Of a stretch of 64,000 bases of DNA, positions 19,101 to 27,092 are shown one piece after another. Source of the stretch: Neorhizobium tomejilense (GTDB taxonomy: Bacteria > Pseudomonadota > Alphaproteobacteria > Rhizobiales > Rhizobiaceae); contig PVBG01000029.1 in assembly GCA_002968845.1 (NCBI GenBank), forward strand, positions 1-64,000. Direction: 5' to 3'. Position 1 is the first letter of the stretch. The number at the start of each line of letters is the position of its first letter. The translations under genes were made by a program, and so were the position numbers. Below the pieces are notes generated by a model. It was not told the DNA's origin and did not search any database. It saw nothing but the letters and a program-made list of their open reading frames with translations.

Positions 19101-20006
19101 ATGTCGGATTTGGACTGGAGCAGCGGCGCTGCCTATGTCGACGGTCAATATGTGCCGCTCAAGGATGCCAAGATCCCGGTGACCGAATGGGGATATCGCC
19201 GTTCCGATGTCACCTATGACGTTGTCGGCGTCTATTATGGCGTGTTCTTCCGTTTGGACGACCACGTGAAGCGTTTTCGGGCGTCGATGGAAAAGCTTCG
19301 TATGAAGCCGCAGGAAAGTGACGATCAGATTAAGGAGATCCTGACCGAGATCGTCAAACGCTCGGGTTATCGAGAAGCATATGTCGCGATGGATTGCGTT
19401 CGCTCTCGCCCACCCCGCGGCGTGCCCCTACACCCTGCTTATGGGCGCAGCTACCTTATGTGCCACGTGTTGCCTTGGGTGTGGGTCTTCACACCGGAGC
19501 AACAGGAGCGTGGCGTTCACGCGATCATCGGCACCCCCGAGCGGATTGCGCCAGAATCCTTCGATCCGACGATCAAGAATTTTCATTGGGGCGATCTCAC
19601 CCGCGGTAACTTTGAGGCACATGAACAAGGTGCCGAGACCGCCATTCTGCTCGACCGCCACGGCCATATCACGGAAGGTCCAGGCTATAACGTCTTTGCG
19701 GTGTTCGAGGGCAAAGTTGTCACACCGCGCTCCGGCGCGCTCGAAGGCATTACACGCAAATCGGTAATCGAACTTTGCCAGATGCTCGGGCTTGATTGCG
19801 AGCTTCGGGACATCACGCGCGCCGAGTTTGAAAATGCCGACGAAATTTTCTGCTCAACGACAGCCGGCGGCATCATGCCGATCAGCAAGCTGGGCAGCCG
19901 CATTCTCGGAAATGGCCGACCGGGTCTGGTCTCGACCCGTCTCAAGGACACATTCTGGGAAAAGCGCAAGCAGGGCTGGCATGCCACGCCCATCGCCTAT
20001 GAATAA
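19101..20006 (+). CDS. Class IV aminotransferase (branched-chain/D-amino-acid type)
   Basis: A 301-residue fold-type IV PLP enzyme. The PLP lysine is expected in PTIKNFHWGDLTRGNF (about residue 157), and the HITEGPGYNVFAV segment carries the conserved Glu. The C-terminal SSA region reads EIFCSTTAGGIMPISKLGSR. Members include branched-chain aminotransferase, D-amino-acid aminotransferase and aminodeoxychorismate lyase; this sequence is not clearly any of them. Start ATG 19101 has GAGGA upstream. It is 90 bp after hyuB in the same direction. Confidence 0.85.
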   Translation: MSDLDWSSGAAYVDGQYVPLKDAKIPVTEWGYRRSDVTYDVVGVYYGVFFRLDDHVKRFRASMEKLRMKPQESDDQIKEILTEIVKRSGYREAYVAMDCVRSRPPRGVPLHPAYGRSYLMCHVLPWVWVFTPEQQERGVHAIIGTPERIAPESFDPTIKNFHWGDLTRGNFEAHEQGAETAILLDRHGHITEGPGYNVFAVFEGKVVTPRSGALEGITRKSVIELCQMLGLDCELRDITRAEFENADEIFCSTTAGGIMPISKLGSRILGNGRPGLVSTRLKDTFWEKRKQGWHATPIAYE

Positions 20007-20087
20007 CAGCGTTCAAAGCGACTGGCCCAGGCAAGGTGGCTGCCTTGCCCGGCGAAGTACCCAATGGAAAGCGAGTGAGTAACCGCC

Positions 20088-20858
20088 ATGCAGCAGCAGT
20101 CCATTTTCGACCTCAGCGCTAAGACCGCGCTGGTAACCGGTTCAAGTCAAGGCATCGGGTTGGCGCTCGCAAGAGGGCTTGCTCGGTACGGCGCCAAAGT
20201 TATCCTCAACGGCCGGAGCAGAGAAAAACTCGCAGCCGCGCAGAACCAGCTGCGGACCGAAAACCTTCTTTGCGAGGTCTGCTCCTTCGACGTCACGGAC
20301 GCACAATCGAGCGCATCCGGTATTGCTGAGATTGAGGCATCCGTCGGATCGATCGACATTCTCATCAACAATGCCGGCATGCAGTTTCGCTCACCCCTGG
20401 AAGAGTTTCCGGTTGAAAAATGGGAAGAGCTGCTGAGGACAAACGTGTCCAGCGCGTTTTACGTGAGCAGGGCTGTCGTGGCGGGCATGATCTCTCGCCG
20501 CCAGGGAAAGATCATCAATATCGCATCCGTCCAGAGCGAGCTCGCCCGTCCTGGAATTGCTCCCTATACCGCGACGAAAGGGGCCATCCGCAATTTTACC
20601 AGGGGGATGTGCACGGACTGGGCAAAGTACGGGCTGCAGATCAATGCGATCGCGCCGGGTTACTTCAAGACACCGCTCAATGAAGCTCTCGTAAAGAGTG
20701 AAGAATTCTCCGAATGGCTTCAGAAACGCACGCCAGCTGGCAGGTGGGGAGAGGTGGACGAACTTGTCGGCGCCGCGGTCTTCCTGTCCAGCCCAGCCTC
20801 CTCGTTCATCAACGGCCACACGCTCTACGTCGATGGCGGCATAACCGCCAGTCTTTGA
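20088..20858 (+). CDS. SDR oxidoreductase, gluconate 5-dehydrogenase-like (IdnO type)
   Basis: A 256-residue classical short-chain dehydrogenase: TGSSQGIGLALARGLA (NAD(P) binding), NNAGMQFRSPLEEFP, IINIASVQSELARPGIAPYT with the catalytic Ser and Tyr, and YTATKGAI. It ends PAGRWGEVDELVGAAVFLSS, then INGHTLYVDGGITASL. The same architecture and wording occur in the SDR at 52525-53283, so the two are paralogues of the IdnO family, which interconverts 5-ketogluconate and gluconate. Its place among hyuAB and aminotransferase genes suggests oxidation of a polyol-like part of the substrate. Confidence 0.85.
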   Translation: MQQQSIFDLSAKTALVTGSSQGIGLALARGLARYGAKVILNGRSREKLAAAQNQLRTENLLCEVCSFDVTDAQSSASGIAEIEASVGSIDILINNAGMQFRSPLEEFPVEKWEELLRTNVSSAFYVSRAVVAGMISRRQGKIINIASVQSELARPGIAPYTATKGAIRNFTRGMCTDWAKYGLQINAIAPGYFKTPLNEALVKSEEFSEWLQKRTPAGRWGEVDELVGAAVFLSSPASSFINGHTLYVDGGITASL

Positions 20859-20995
20859 AGTCGGAACCGACCGCCCACACCACCGTCTTTCGGAGGATGG
20901 ATGTCGCTCCGGGAACGACTAACTCGAAACACAGCTCGATGAGAGCGAGGGCGCCGCAGTTGCAGACAGGTCGCCGCAAACGGAGAACGATCCAA

Positions 20996-22315
20996 ATGAC
21001 AAAACTCTCTGAAATTCACGCCGAAGCCAGCAAGTATTTCATCGGCGGTGCTTCGGCGGGACAACGTTACAACGCACCGCTCGGCCAGCCGCTCTACATC
21101 ACCCGAGCCGATGGCAGCAGGTTCTGGGACGCTGATGGAAACGAGTTCATCGATTTCCACACGGGTGCGGGCGCCGCCCTATTCGGACATAACAACCCGC
21201 GTATCCGCGAGGCGATTGGCAAGGCCCTGGATGTGGGGTTCTTCATGAATTTCGATACGGAATACCACACGCAACTCGCCCGGTTGCTGCAGCACTTCTT
21301 TCCGAGTTGCGAGCGGTTCCGGTTATTGAATACTGGCGCGGAGGCAACGCAGTCTGCAATCCGGTTGGCCCGGACCTATACCGGCCGCGAGAAGGTGCTG
21401 AGATTCGAGGGCCATTTCCATGGCATGTACGAGAGCATCTGGTTTAACCATAACATGGTGAGCAATGTTGACCGGCGTGGTGAGGTGGAGACGAATGCAG
21501 ATTCCGCAGGATTTCCGATCCACGCCAAGGACGGCGTCGTCAACGTGGTTTTCAATGACGTCGAGGCTTTGGAGTACGCACTAAAGAAATACAAGGGTCA
21601 GATCGCTTGTGTCATCCTGGAGCCTATCAGCTATAACTGCGGGTGCCTCCAAGCGCGGGAGGAATATCTCCGCGGCGTCCGGGAAATGTGCACCCGCGAA
21701 GATATCGTCCTAATCTTCGATGAGGTGGTCAGTGGCTTGCGGATGCGGCCGGGTAGCGCTCAGAAGTACTATGGCGTCTTACCTGACATGACTGCCATGG
21801 CGAAGGCAATCGGCGGGGGCCTCTCAATCGCGGCCGTTGGCGGCAAAAAAGAAATCATGGAGCATGTCAATCCGATCGGGAACGCCGCGGTGAGCGGGAC
21901 CTATAGCGGTGCACTGATGCCAGTGCTGGCGAGTATCGCGTGCCTGACCATCGCCAGCGAAGACGGTTTCTACGATCGCATCGAGGATACCGGGAGCAAG
22001 TTGTTTACGGGTATCGACGCTCTCCTGTCCAAGCACAAGATTGCCGGCCACGTGCGTGGTCTCGGCGCTCGGTTCGGCATCTACTTTGGGGTCGAGAATC
22101 CGGAAGACGACTTCGACTTCCGCAAAGTTGCCGCATGGCAAGACAGGGCGACCTACAAGAAGTTCGTGACTGAGTGCTTGAGCCACGGGCTCTGGTTCCA
22201 CGATACCGCGGGCCCGGTTTCACCTGCCCATTATGGGATCACGATAGCTCACTCGGAACGCGATGTTCAGGACACTCTCGAGCGTCTTGATACGATCTTC
22301 AAGAAGTGCGCATGA
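20996..22315 (+). CDS. Class III aminotransferase (glutamate-1-semialdehyde aminomutase-like)
   Basis: About 439 residues in the GSAM/omega-transaminase group: FIDFHTGAGAALFGHNNPRI, LLNTGAEATQSAIRLARTYT, FEGHFHGMYE, LIFDEVVSGLRM (PLP Asp) and AMAKAIGGGLSIAAVGG with the PLP lysine. Start ATG 20996 has GGAG upstream; the in-frame extension to 20714 runs through the SDR gene and is rejected. It is unlikely to serve haem synthesis because it lies in a catabolic cluster. It is the last gene of the rightward unit. Confidence 0.87.
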   Translation: MTKLSEIHAEASKYFIGGASAGQRYNAPLGQPLYITRADGSRFWDADGNEFIDFHTGAGAALFGHNNPRIREAIGKALDVGFFMNFDTEYHTQLARLLQHFFPSCERFRLLNTGAEATQSAIRLARTYTGREKVLRFEGHFHGMYESIWFNHNMVSNVDRRGEVETNADSAGFPIHAKDGVVNVVFNDVEALEYALKKYKGQIACVILEPISYNCGCLQAREEYLRGVREMCTREDIVLIFDEVVSGLRMRPGSAQKYYGVLPDMTAMAKAIGGGLSIAAVGGKKEIMEHVNPIGNAAVSGTYSGALMPVLASIACLTIASEDGFYDRIEDTGSKLFTGIDALLSKHKIAGHVRGLGARFGIYFGVENPEDDFDFRKVAAWQDRATYKKFVTECLSHGLWFHDTAGPVSPAHYGITIAHSERDVQDTLERLDTIFKKCA

Positions 22316-22356
22316 AGCCTGCGAGCCGGGTGCGACCCTGTTTGACCATTCAGGCC

Positions 22357-22390
22357 TTGCCGCGCAATCACACTGGAGATCGCGCGGCAA
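22357..22390 (+). terminator. Stem-loop after the aminotransferase gene (weak terminator candidate)
   Basis: TTGCCGCGC at 22357-22365 pairs perfectly with GCGCGGCAA at 22382-22390 across a 16-nt loop, 42 bp after the stop codon. There is no T-tract, so it would be a factor-dependent end or an RNA-stability element. The rest of 22316-22632 shows no gene. Confidence 0.35.
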
Positions 22391-22632
22391 CCCGCGGGCG
22401 CTTTCATTGCCGGCCGAACAGGTTTGGACGAGATAGATTATATAAAGGAATGTGAAGTCGCCGAAGCTCCAATCGCGAGATAGCGTAAAGGAACCTTGGT
22501 GACGGCCCTATCATAGGGCGAGGGGTGGCAAGGGGGAGTACTCGGTCTAGCTTTGCGCGTCGCAACTATCGCTATGCGATCGTCGACTATCGCGGGAAAA
22601 CACTCTCTTTAATTGGGACTTTTGCGAATTCG

Positions 22633-23316
22633 TCAGGCGGTGGCTTTCAGCAGCCATGCGTCATGGTTCTTCAGGAAGGTCTTGAGGCGATCAGCGTAAT
22701 CATGTGTGACGGCCTCGCGGACGCTTTGGCGCGCTGCCAGTGCCTTTCGCCATGCCGTCACGCGGGGCAGCGCGTCGAACGCGCCGGTCGGCGCGATGGT
22801 GTCGAACACATCGAAATAGCGGAAGATCGGCGCAAAGACCGCATCGACCAGACTGAACGCCGCGCCGGCGAAGAATGGACCGTCGCCTAGCTCGGCTTCG
22901 ACACGGCCGAACTTGTCGATCAGGGCGTTGCGCTTGGCCTCGTAGTTTTCGGAATCCTTGGCGGTCTCGAAGCCCCAGAGGTCCGAGAGGATCGATGAGC
23001 CGAATTCGATCCAGCCACGATGCCTCGCCCGCGTCAGCGGATCGACGGGATGGAGGCGCGCGCCGGGCTGCGTTTCTTCAAGATACTCGCAGATCACGGC
23101 GCTCTCGAACAGCACGATGTCCGTGCCACCGTCCTGTTCGACGATCAGCAGGGGCACTTTGCCGAGCGGGGAAATGGCAAGGAACCAGTCCGGCTTTGCG
23201 GCCAGATGGACGTAGCGGCGCGTGAACGGCACGCCCTTCTCCGTCAGGGCGATCGCGGCCCGCTGCACGTAGGGGCAGAGGTGATGGCTGATGAGGCTCA
23301 GCTTTACGTCGGACAT
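22633..23316 (-). CDS. Glutathione S-transferase, cysteine-type
   Basis: A 227-residue GST with an N-terminal thioredoxin fold (HHLCPYVQRAAIALTEKG, then SPLGKVPLL, FESAVICEYLEE) and a helical C-terminal domain. The CPYVQR motif places a Cys at the active site, as in omega/DHAR-like GSTs, which favours thiol transfer or deglutathionylation. Start ATG 23316 has GGAG upstream; the longer in-frame form overlaps doxX. It is 20 bp downstream of doxX, so the two form an operon behind the MarR-regulated promoter. Confidence 0.9.
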   Translation of the reverse strand: MSDVKLSLISHHLCPYVQRAAIALTEKGVPFTRRYVHLAAKPDWFLAISPLGKVPLLIVEQDGGTDIVLFESAVICEYLEETQPGARLHPVDPLTRARHRGWIEFGSSILSDLWGFETAKDSENYEAKRNALIDKFGRVEAELGDGPFFAGAAFSLVDAVFAPIFRYFDVFDTIAPTGAFDALPRVTAWRKALAARQSVREAVTHDYADRLKTFLKNHDAWLLKATA

Positions 23317-23336
23317 GATGAAATCTCCTTTGTGGA

Positions 23337-23747
23337 TCAGCGAAGGGTGGGGGACGGACGCAGCGCATAGCGGCCGTCGCCAAGCAGAAATTGCGCGACA
23401 GACAGGATGATGAGGTAAAACGGATATTCCCAGCCCCCGCGCGGTGCGGTGAACACCCATCCGTTGCCGCCATGCACCCAGATGATCGCGCCGAGAAGCG
23501 CTGGAACCAGCGCCACGGCCGCCCACCGGGCATAGATGCCAAGAACCAGCATCACCCCGCCCACGGCTTCCGCCGCAAAAGTGACGTAAGCCAGCCATCC
23601 GGGCAGGCCGATGGCCTCGAAATAGCCCGCCGTGCCGGCAAGGCCAAAGGTGCACAGTTTAAGCACGATGGAATGGGCAAGATACATCACGCCGAGGCTG
23701 ACGCGCAGCAGCGTTACCCCGTCGTCGGTTAGTCGTTTCTGTGTCAT
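23337..23747 (-). CDS. DoxX-family membrane protein
   Basis: A 136-residue protein with four hydrophobic segments and DoxX features: LLRVSLGVMYLAHSIVLKL, YVTFAAEAVGGVMLVLGIYA and FTAPRGGWEYPFYLIILSVAQ. DoxX-like proteins are associated with redox and thiol stress. It is transcribed leftward from a promoter with TTGACC (near 23811) and TATAGAT (near 23787) overlapping the MarR operators. It is co-transcribed with the GST gene. Confidence 0.85.
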   Translation of the reverse strand: MTQKRLTDDGVTLLRVSLGVMYLAHSIVLKLCTFGLAGTAGYFEAIGLPGWLAYVTFAAEAVGGVMLVLGIYARWAAVALVPALLGAIIWVHGGNGWVFTAPRGGWEYPFYLIILSVAQFLLGDGRYALRPSPTLR

Positions 23748-23767
23748 GGTAGAGCCTCGGTGGATAA

Positions 23768-23830
23768 TAGATGTAGTTGCATCTATATAGGCACTTGCCT
23801 TGTTGGTCAATATAGATGTAATTGCATTCA
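23768..23830. promoter_or_regulatory. Divergent marR/doxX promoter with two palindromic operators
   Basis: TAGATGTAGTTGCATCTA (23768-23785) is an inverted repeat with 6-bp perfect arms. A second, imperfect copy, TAGATGTAATTGCATTCA, lies at 23813-23830, 45 bp away, and reaches the A of the marR start codon. On the minus strand TTGACC followed by a 17-bp spacer and TATAGAT forms a good doxX promoter covered by the first operator. MarR binding to both sites is inference. Confidence 0.65.
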
Positions 23831-24294
23831 TGTCCGATTGTTCAAATTCCAGAACGCAGCAACCCTCCCCAGCCATCACCCGGGCATGGGTCCGCCTTAT
23901 GCGCGCCCAGCAACTCGTGCTTGACGCGATCGAGCAGGATTTAAAGGCGGCCGATCTTCCCCCGCTTGGCTGGTATGACGTGCTGCTGGAGCTGTCGCGG
24001 GCCGAGGGTGGTCGCTTGCGGCCCTACGAGATCGAGGAGCGCACCCTCTTGGCGCAGCACAATCTTTCCCGGCTTCTCGACCGAATAGACAAGGCCGGTC
24101 TTGTTCAGCGCGAGGTGTTTTCCGAGGACGGACGGGGTCGATGGGTCATCATCACCGAGGACGGCCGGGCCATGCAGGCGCGCATGTGGAACGTCTATGC
24201 GGCGGCGATTCAGCGACATCTAGGCGACAAGCTGGACGACGCCCAAGCCGATCAACTGGCCGAACTGTTGGCCGCATTGTCGCGAAATTCCTAA
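23830..24294 (+). CDS. MarR-family transcriptional regulator
   Basis: About 154 residues with the winged-helix core: LPPLGWYDVLLELSRAEGG, RLRPYEIEERTLLAQHNLSR (recognition helix), LLDRIDKAGLVQREVFSEDG and RGRWVIITEDG (wing). It is divergent from doxX-GST and probably represses that operon and itself. ATG 23830 is the first ATG; an in-frame TTG at 23800 is the only upstream option. ATG 23830 has no ribosome-binding site and lies within an operator half-site, so the transcript may be nearly leaderless. Confidence 0.88.
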   Translation: MSDCSNSRTQQPSPAITRAWVRLMRAQQLVLDAIEQDLKAADLPPLGWYDVLLELSRAEGGRLRPYEIEERTLLAQHNLSRLLDRIDKAGLVQREVFSEDGRGRWVIITEDGRAMQARMWNVYAAAIQRHLGDKLDDAQADQLAELLAALSRNS

Positions 24295-24752
24295 CATTCG
24301 AGTCAATATCGCCGCCGCTGAATTTTAGGGGGAATCTCTGTCGCGAAATTCATTCGCAAAAGCCAGAGCTTCGCGAGTGAATCATTGGTTGTCAGTCGCC
24401 GGTTCACATCCGTCCTGCCGAACCAAGATCTTGCTCTGCATAGACAATCTGTCACCAAGCGAAAATAGGAATAGCGGGGCCGTCGGTTCAGATCCCATCA
24501 AGGCGGACATCGCTGACTTTCGCAATATGGCCTGCCGAGGAAACAGAAGATCAGTCCATTGGATAGCGGCTTCGCGCCCCGCCTCCGCCATTAATCACCC
24601 TGTCTTTCATTTTGCCGTCTTCTCCGTCCTGGGGGCTACAACCAAATCACCTTGGCATTTTGGAATGCTGTGAGGGGAAGACGGCAACTACCTTGTTCTG
24701 ACCCCTTTCTAGCAACTCTTATCCGCGCACGCCGCCGTCCGATGAATTCCTT
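24295..24752. other. Non-coding or degraded stretch
   Basis: About 460 bp after marR with only short open frames that lack ribosome-binding sites and recognisable motifs. I see no gene or clear signal. It leads directly into the DoxX remnant. Confidence 0.4.
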
Positions 24753-24890
24753 TTGGTGTTTGGCCTTTTTACCCCGCCGGTTGCGTTCATTTTGTCCGGC
24801 CTGATAGCGTTCGCCTATTTTATCGCGCATGGCTCGGGTGGCTTCTTCCCGGTTCTCAACCATGGCGAACCCGCTATGTTGTATTGCATC
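24753..24890 (+). pseudogene. C-terminal remnant of a DoxX-family gene
   Basis: The frame reads VFGLFTPPVAFILSGLIAFA, then YFIAHGSGGFFPVLNHGEPA and MLYC, which matches the second half of YphA/YqjF-type DoxX proteins (FAYF..HAP.GFFP..N.GE.A.LYC). The N-terminal half is missing and the C-terminus diverges after about 24890. It belongs to a different DoxX subgroup from the intact gene at 23337-23747, so it is not a simple duplicate. Confidence 0.6.
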
Positions 24891-25358
24891 GTCTTGAAAG
24901 CCCTCAGGGGTTCAAAGACAACGGCCGCCGTCGTGGCATGATTTTAATAGACGCGTGATGCCGAAGGTCGGTGTGGTCATCATGTCGGGCTTCGAAATCT
25001 ACTTTAGCGGGATCCCGAGGACGGCCATGAGGTTCTATTCGGCCGTTCTCATTCGCCCGCTCTACTCTGGTTATCTCCACCCGGCGGCCCGTATCTCCTT
25101 GCCAGCTGTTCATGCCTTCCGACGTTGATTCCGGCAGCGATGACGAGGCAACTCCATCGCCGAGCGGGATCCTCAGGGTGGCAAGTGCCTCAAAGGGCAG
25201 ATGTAGGATGCCATGGCTAGGTTGTCGTTCTCCGCGAATAATCTGGAAGGGGCGGTCGTCACGTTGAAGGCGTGATGGGCATCGCAACAGGCTGGGCCTT
25301 CGTGATGGAATACGTGCCGGTGGTCCGGCCCCAGCACCCGATCCCGAGGTGCGCCCTT
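24891..25358. other. Stretch with no recognised gene
   Basis: A long minus-strand open frame (24904-25368, up to 154 codons) covers it, but its product is rich in Arg, Pro, Ser and Gly without any motif, as expected for a shadow frame in GC-rich DNA. No ribosome-binding site or family signature was found on either strand. Confidence 0.35.
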
Positions 25359-25619
25359 TTATAACCACCGCTCGCTAAACGAGGAATCGGCGGTTTCCTT
25401 ATCTCGACGTTCGTCGGGATTGAGCCGCAAGCGTTGGCCTTTTACGCTAACTTCAGCGGGCAGGCGACACGATAGCTGCGCCAGGAATGGGCGGCAGTTG
25501 CTCGGCCTGCTTCGCTCTATAGACACGAAATAGGAGCCGGCGACGACGGCGCCTAGCAGGACTATCCCACCAGCACCAATCCCCGCTCGGCGACCAGCAA
25601 TTCTTGAGTTGGTTGTCAT
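25359..25619 (-). CDS. Small hypothetical single-pass membrane protein
   Basis: An 86-residue frame starting at ATG 25619. Residues about 13-31 (GIGAGGIVLLGAVVAGSYF) form one hydrophobic helix after an Arg-rich start, then an about 50-residue polar tail with two Cys (NCRPFLAQLSC). Topology suggests an N-terminal anchor or signal with a periplasmic tail. I do not recognise a family. It stands alone in a gene-poor area. Confidence 0.4.
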   Translation of the reverse strand: MTTNSRIAGRRAGIGAGGIVLLGAVVAGSYFVSIERSRPSNCRPFLAQLSCRLPAEVSVKGQRLRLNPDERRDKETADSSFSERWL

Positions 25620-25865
25620 GCCGCCGAACCTAGTTCGCCAGCAATGTCCCGGCTAGATCACCTAAAGTAGCAACGTCTATAGCTATCTTTCGGATGCCCA
25701 TCGCTCCTAGTTGAACGCCAACCACGACGCTCCTGAGACTAGACAGCCGAGTACGTCCGTCTGGCGGACGCAAAACAGGAATTCGTGCTGACTGGGCGGT
25801 GTCCGGTACATCCTGATCTCCTCCCGGAAATCAAATCGACACGGGTCTCCAAATTTTCCGCAAGC

Positions 25866-26051
25866 CTAGTGCAGCCGTGCGGATATCGTGGCAGCGATGG
25901 CTTCCTTGAGTTCGCCGACAATCTCTTCGTAGTCGGCGATCCGTTTACAGGGTGCTGGCTCGGTCTGCCTGGCTCTCATATCCTTGATGAGGTCGGTGAA
26001 CATCCGGACCTGTTGCTCAAGGTCGATGCTGTCGCTCACTGATATACGCAC
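25866..26051 (-). CDS. Small hypothetical protein, predicted helical
   Basis: A 61-residue frame from a GTG at 26051 preceded by GGGGA. The sequence (SIDLEQQVRMFTDLIKDMRA, then RIADYEEIVGELKEAIAATI) is acidic, amphipathic and without hydrophobic segments, so it is probably a small cytoplasmic helical protein. The amino-acid composition looks coding, but no family is recognised. Confidence 0.4.
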   Translation of the reverse strand: MRISVSDSIDLEQQVRMFTDLIKDMRARQTEPAPCKRIADYEEIVGELKEAIAATISARLH

Positions 26052-26175
26052 GATGCTATTCCCCGGCTAGTTCTCCCCCAGCCGCCGAGCATAGAACCAG
26101 CATTGCTCGCAATGCACAAATCAGCTTTTCGGAGTAAGCCTCGGTCCGAGACCAACTTAGCCTAAGCAGGCTCAA

Positions 26176-26256
26176 CTACTTCAGCGCGAAATAGATGAGG
26201 GCAATTCCCAGAATGATCGAACCGCACATGAGAGCGGGCGCATAGACGAAATCCAT
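26176..26256 (-). CDS. 26-residue single-helix membrane protein
   Basis: ATG at 26256 is preceded by GGAGG with a 7-bp spacer. The product starts MDFVYAPALMCGS and continues IILGIALIYFALK before a TAG. It is almost entirely one hydrophobic helix with an acidic N-terminus and one C-terminal Lys. In size and composition it resembles small transporter subunits such as KdpF, but no kdp genes are near. The strong ribosome-binding site and clean helix argue that it is real. Confidence 0.5.
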   Translation of the reverse strand: MDFVYAPALMCGSIILGIALIYFALK

Positions 26257-26478
26257 GATCGGGCCTCCGGTGTTGCCGCCCTGCCTAGAGCAGCTTGCCA
26301 AGGCATCCACCCCTAAGATGAGACCAAAACACAACGGTCCTACGTTAGAGGCTCGTTAGTCAGACTGAAGCCCGACGCCGGAACATGCGAGAAGCAGAGG
26401 GGTTTATCCGGCGAGTACGCGAAGCCATAGCGTCCCTGGCACCATTCAAACGGCTTCGTCAGATGGTGTGTCTCCCCT

Positions 26479-26748
26479 TCAAACCCGCCGCCTCACGGGC
26501 GGCGGGTTAAGCAGGTTCAAACGATAGAGTGACAGTCCGCCGGTTGAAGCCAGCGGGCTTGCTCCATCAATGGCAGTCAGAGACGATGAGCACTCGGGGC
26601 ACTCGGCCTTCGCAGCCTTCTGCGCTGCTGCTTCTGTGCTACCTATGCCCGTCGCGTAGCTCGCCTTGTTGCCTATATAGGCGCCGCACTGTTCGAAGGT
26701 CGGCATGACCTCGCACGTCGCACTACCGACGGCCTCGCATTCCTTCAA
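26479..26748 (-). CDS. DUF4189-like Cys-rich small protein, start uncertain
   Basis: The product includes ALKECEAVGSATCEVMPTFE, then QCGAYIGNKASYATGIGSTE and AAAQKAAKAECPEC. The spacing of Cys residues and the G.G.T.AAA..A...C pattern resemble DUF4189 domains of exported proteins. There is no ATG; TTG 26748 is a possible start, and an in-frame TAG lies about 45 bp further upstream. No signal peptide is visible, so this may be the 3' end of a decayed gene for an exported protein. Confidence 0.4.
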   Translation of the reverse strand: MKECEAVGSATCEVMPTFEQCGAYIGNKASYATGIGSTEAAAQKAAKAECPECSSSLTAIDGASPLASTGGLSLYRLNLLNPPPVRRRV

Positions 26749-26828
26749 GGCATTCGAAGATGCCGCATCCGTTGGTGCGTCCGCGATTGACCTGAGCTAG
26801 GTCAGCGCCGCTCAGAGGTATGAGCAGG

Positions 26829-27092
26829 CTAGGGTCCGGTCTTTCTTTCCGTGCAAGAAAATTGGCCAATGTTCTCCAAGGTGTATGTGCCGAGCTCGGT
26901 TTGTCCCCTCGTTGCCGGGTCCCAATCGTAGACAACGACCACCTTGTACTTCCCTCCACGCAGGAGACGAACGACTGAGTGCTCCAGCTTCCGCATGTCA
27001 TCGAAGTAAGCTTCGGCGTCTGGAGGTTCCGCGGATTGCGGCGTGACCCAGCACCGGATTGCAAAACGCCCCTGGACCATACCAGCCCCCAT
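26829..27092 (-). CDS. Hypothetical protein
   Basis: An 87-residue frame with ATG 27092 (or 27080). The middle (AYFDDMRKLEHSVVRLLRGG, then KYKVVVVYDWDP) looks like a real alpha/beta fold, and it ends LGTYTLENIGQFSCTERKTGP. No family is recognised. It ends about 80 bp before the DUF4189-like frame on the same strand, so they might share a transcript. Confidence 0.4.
   Translation of the reverse strand: MGAGMVQGRFAIRCWVTPQSAEPPDAEAYFDDMRKLEHSVVRLLRGGKYKVVVVYDWDPATRGQTELGTYTLENIGQFSCTERKTGP

Noticed and set aside
20714-20995. N-terminal extension of the class III aminotransferase
   Set aside because: It lies in the SDR gene in another frame; ATG 20996 with GGAG upstream gives the family length.
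24904-25368. Minus-strand frame of 154 codons in the gene-poor region
   Set aside because: No family motif, low complexity of Arg/Pro/Ser/Gly, and no ribosome-binding site; kept only as a gap note.
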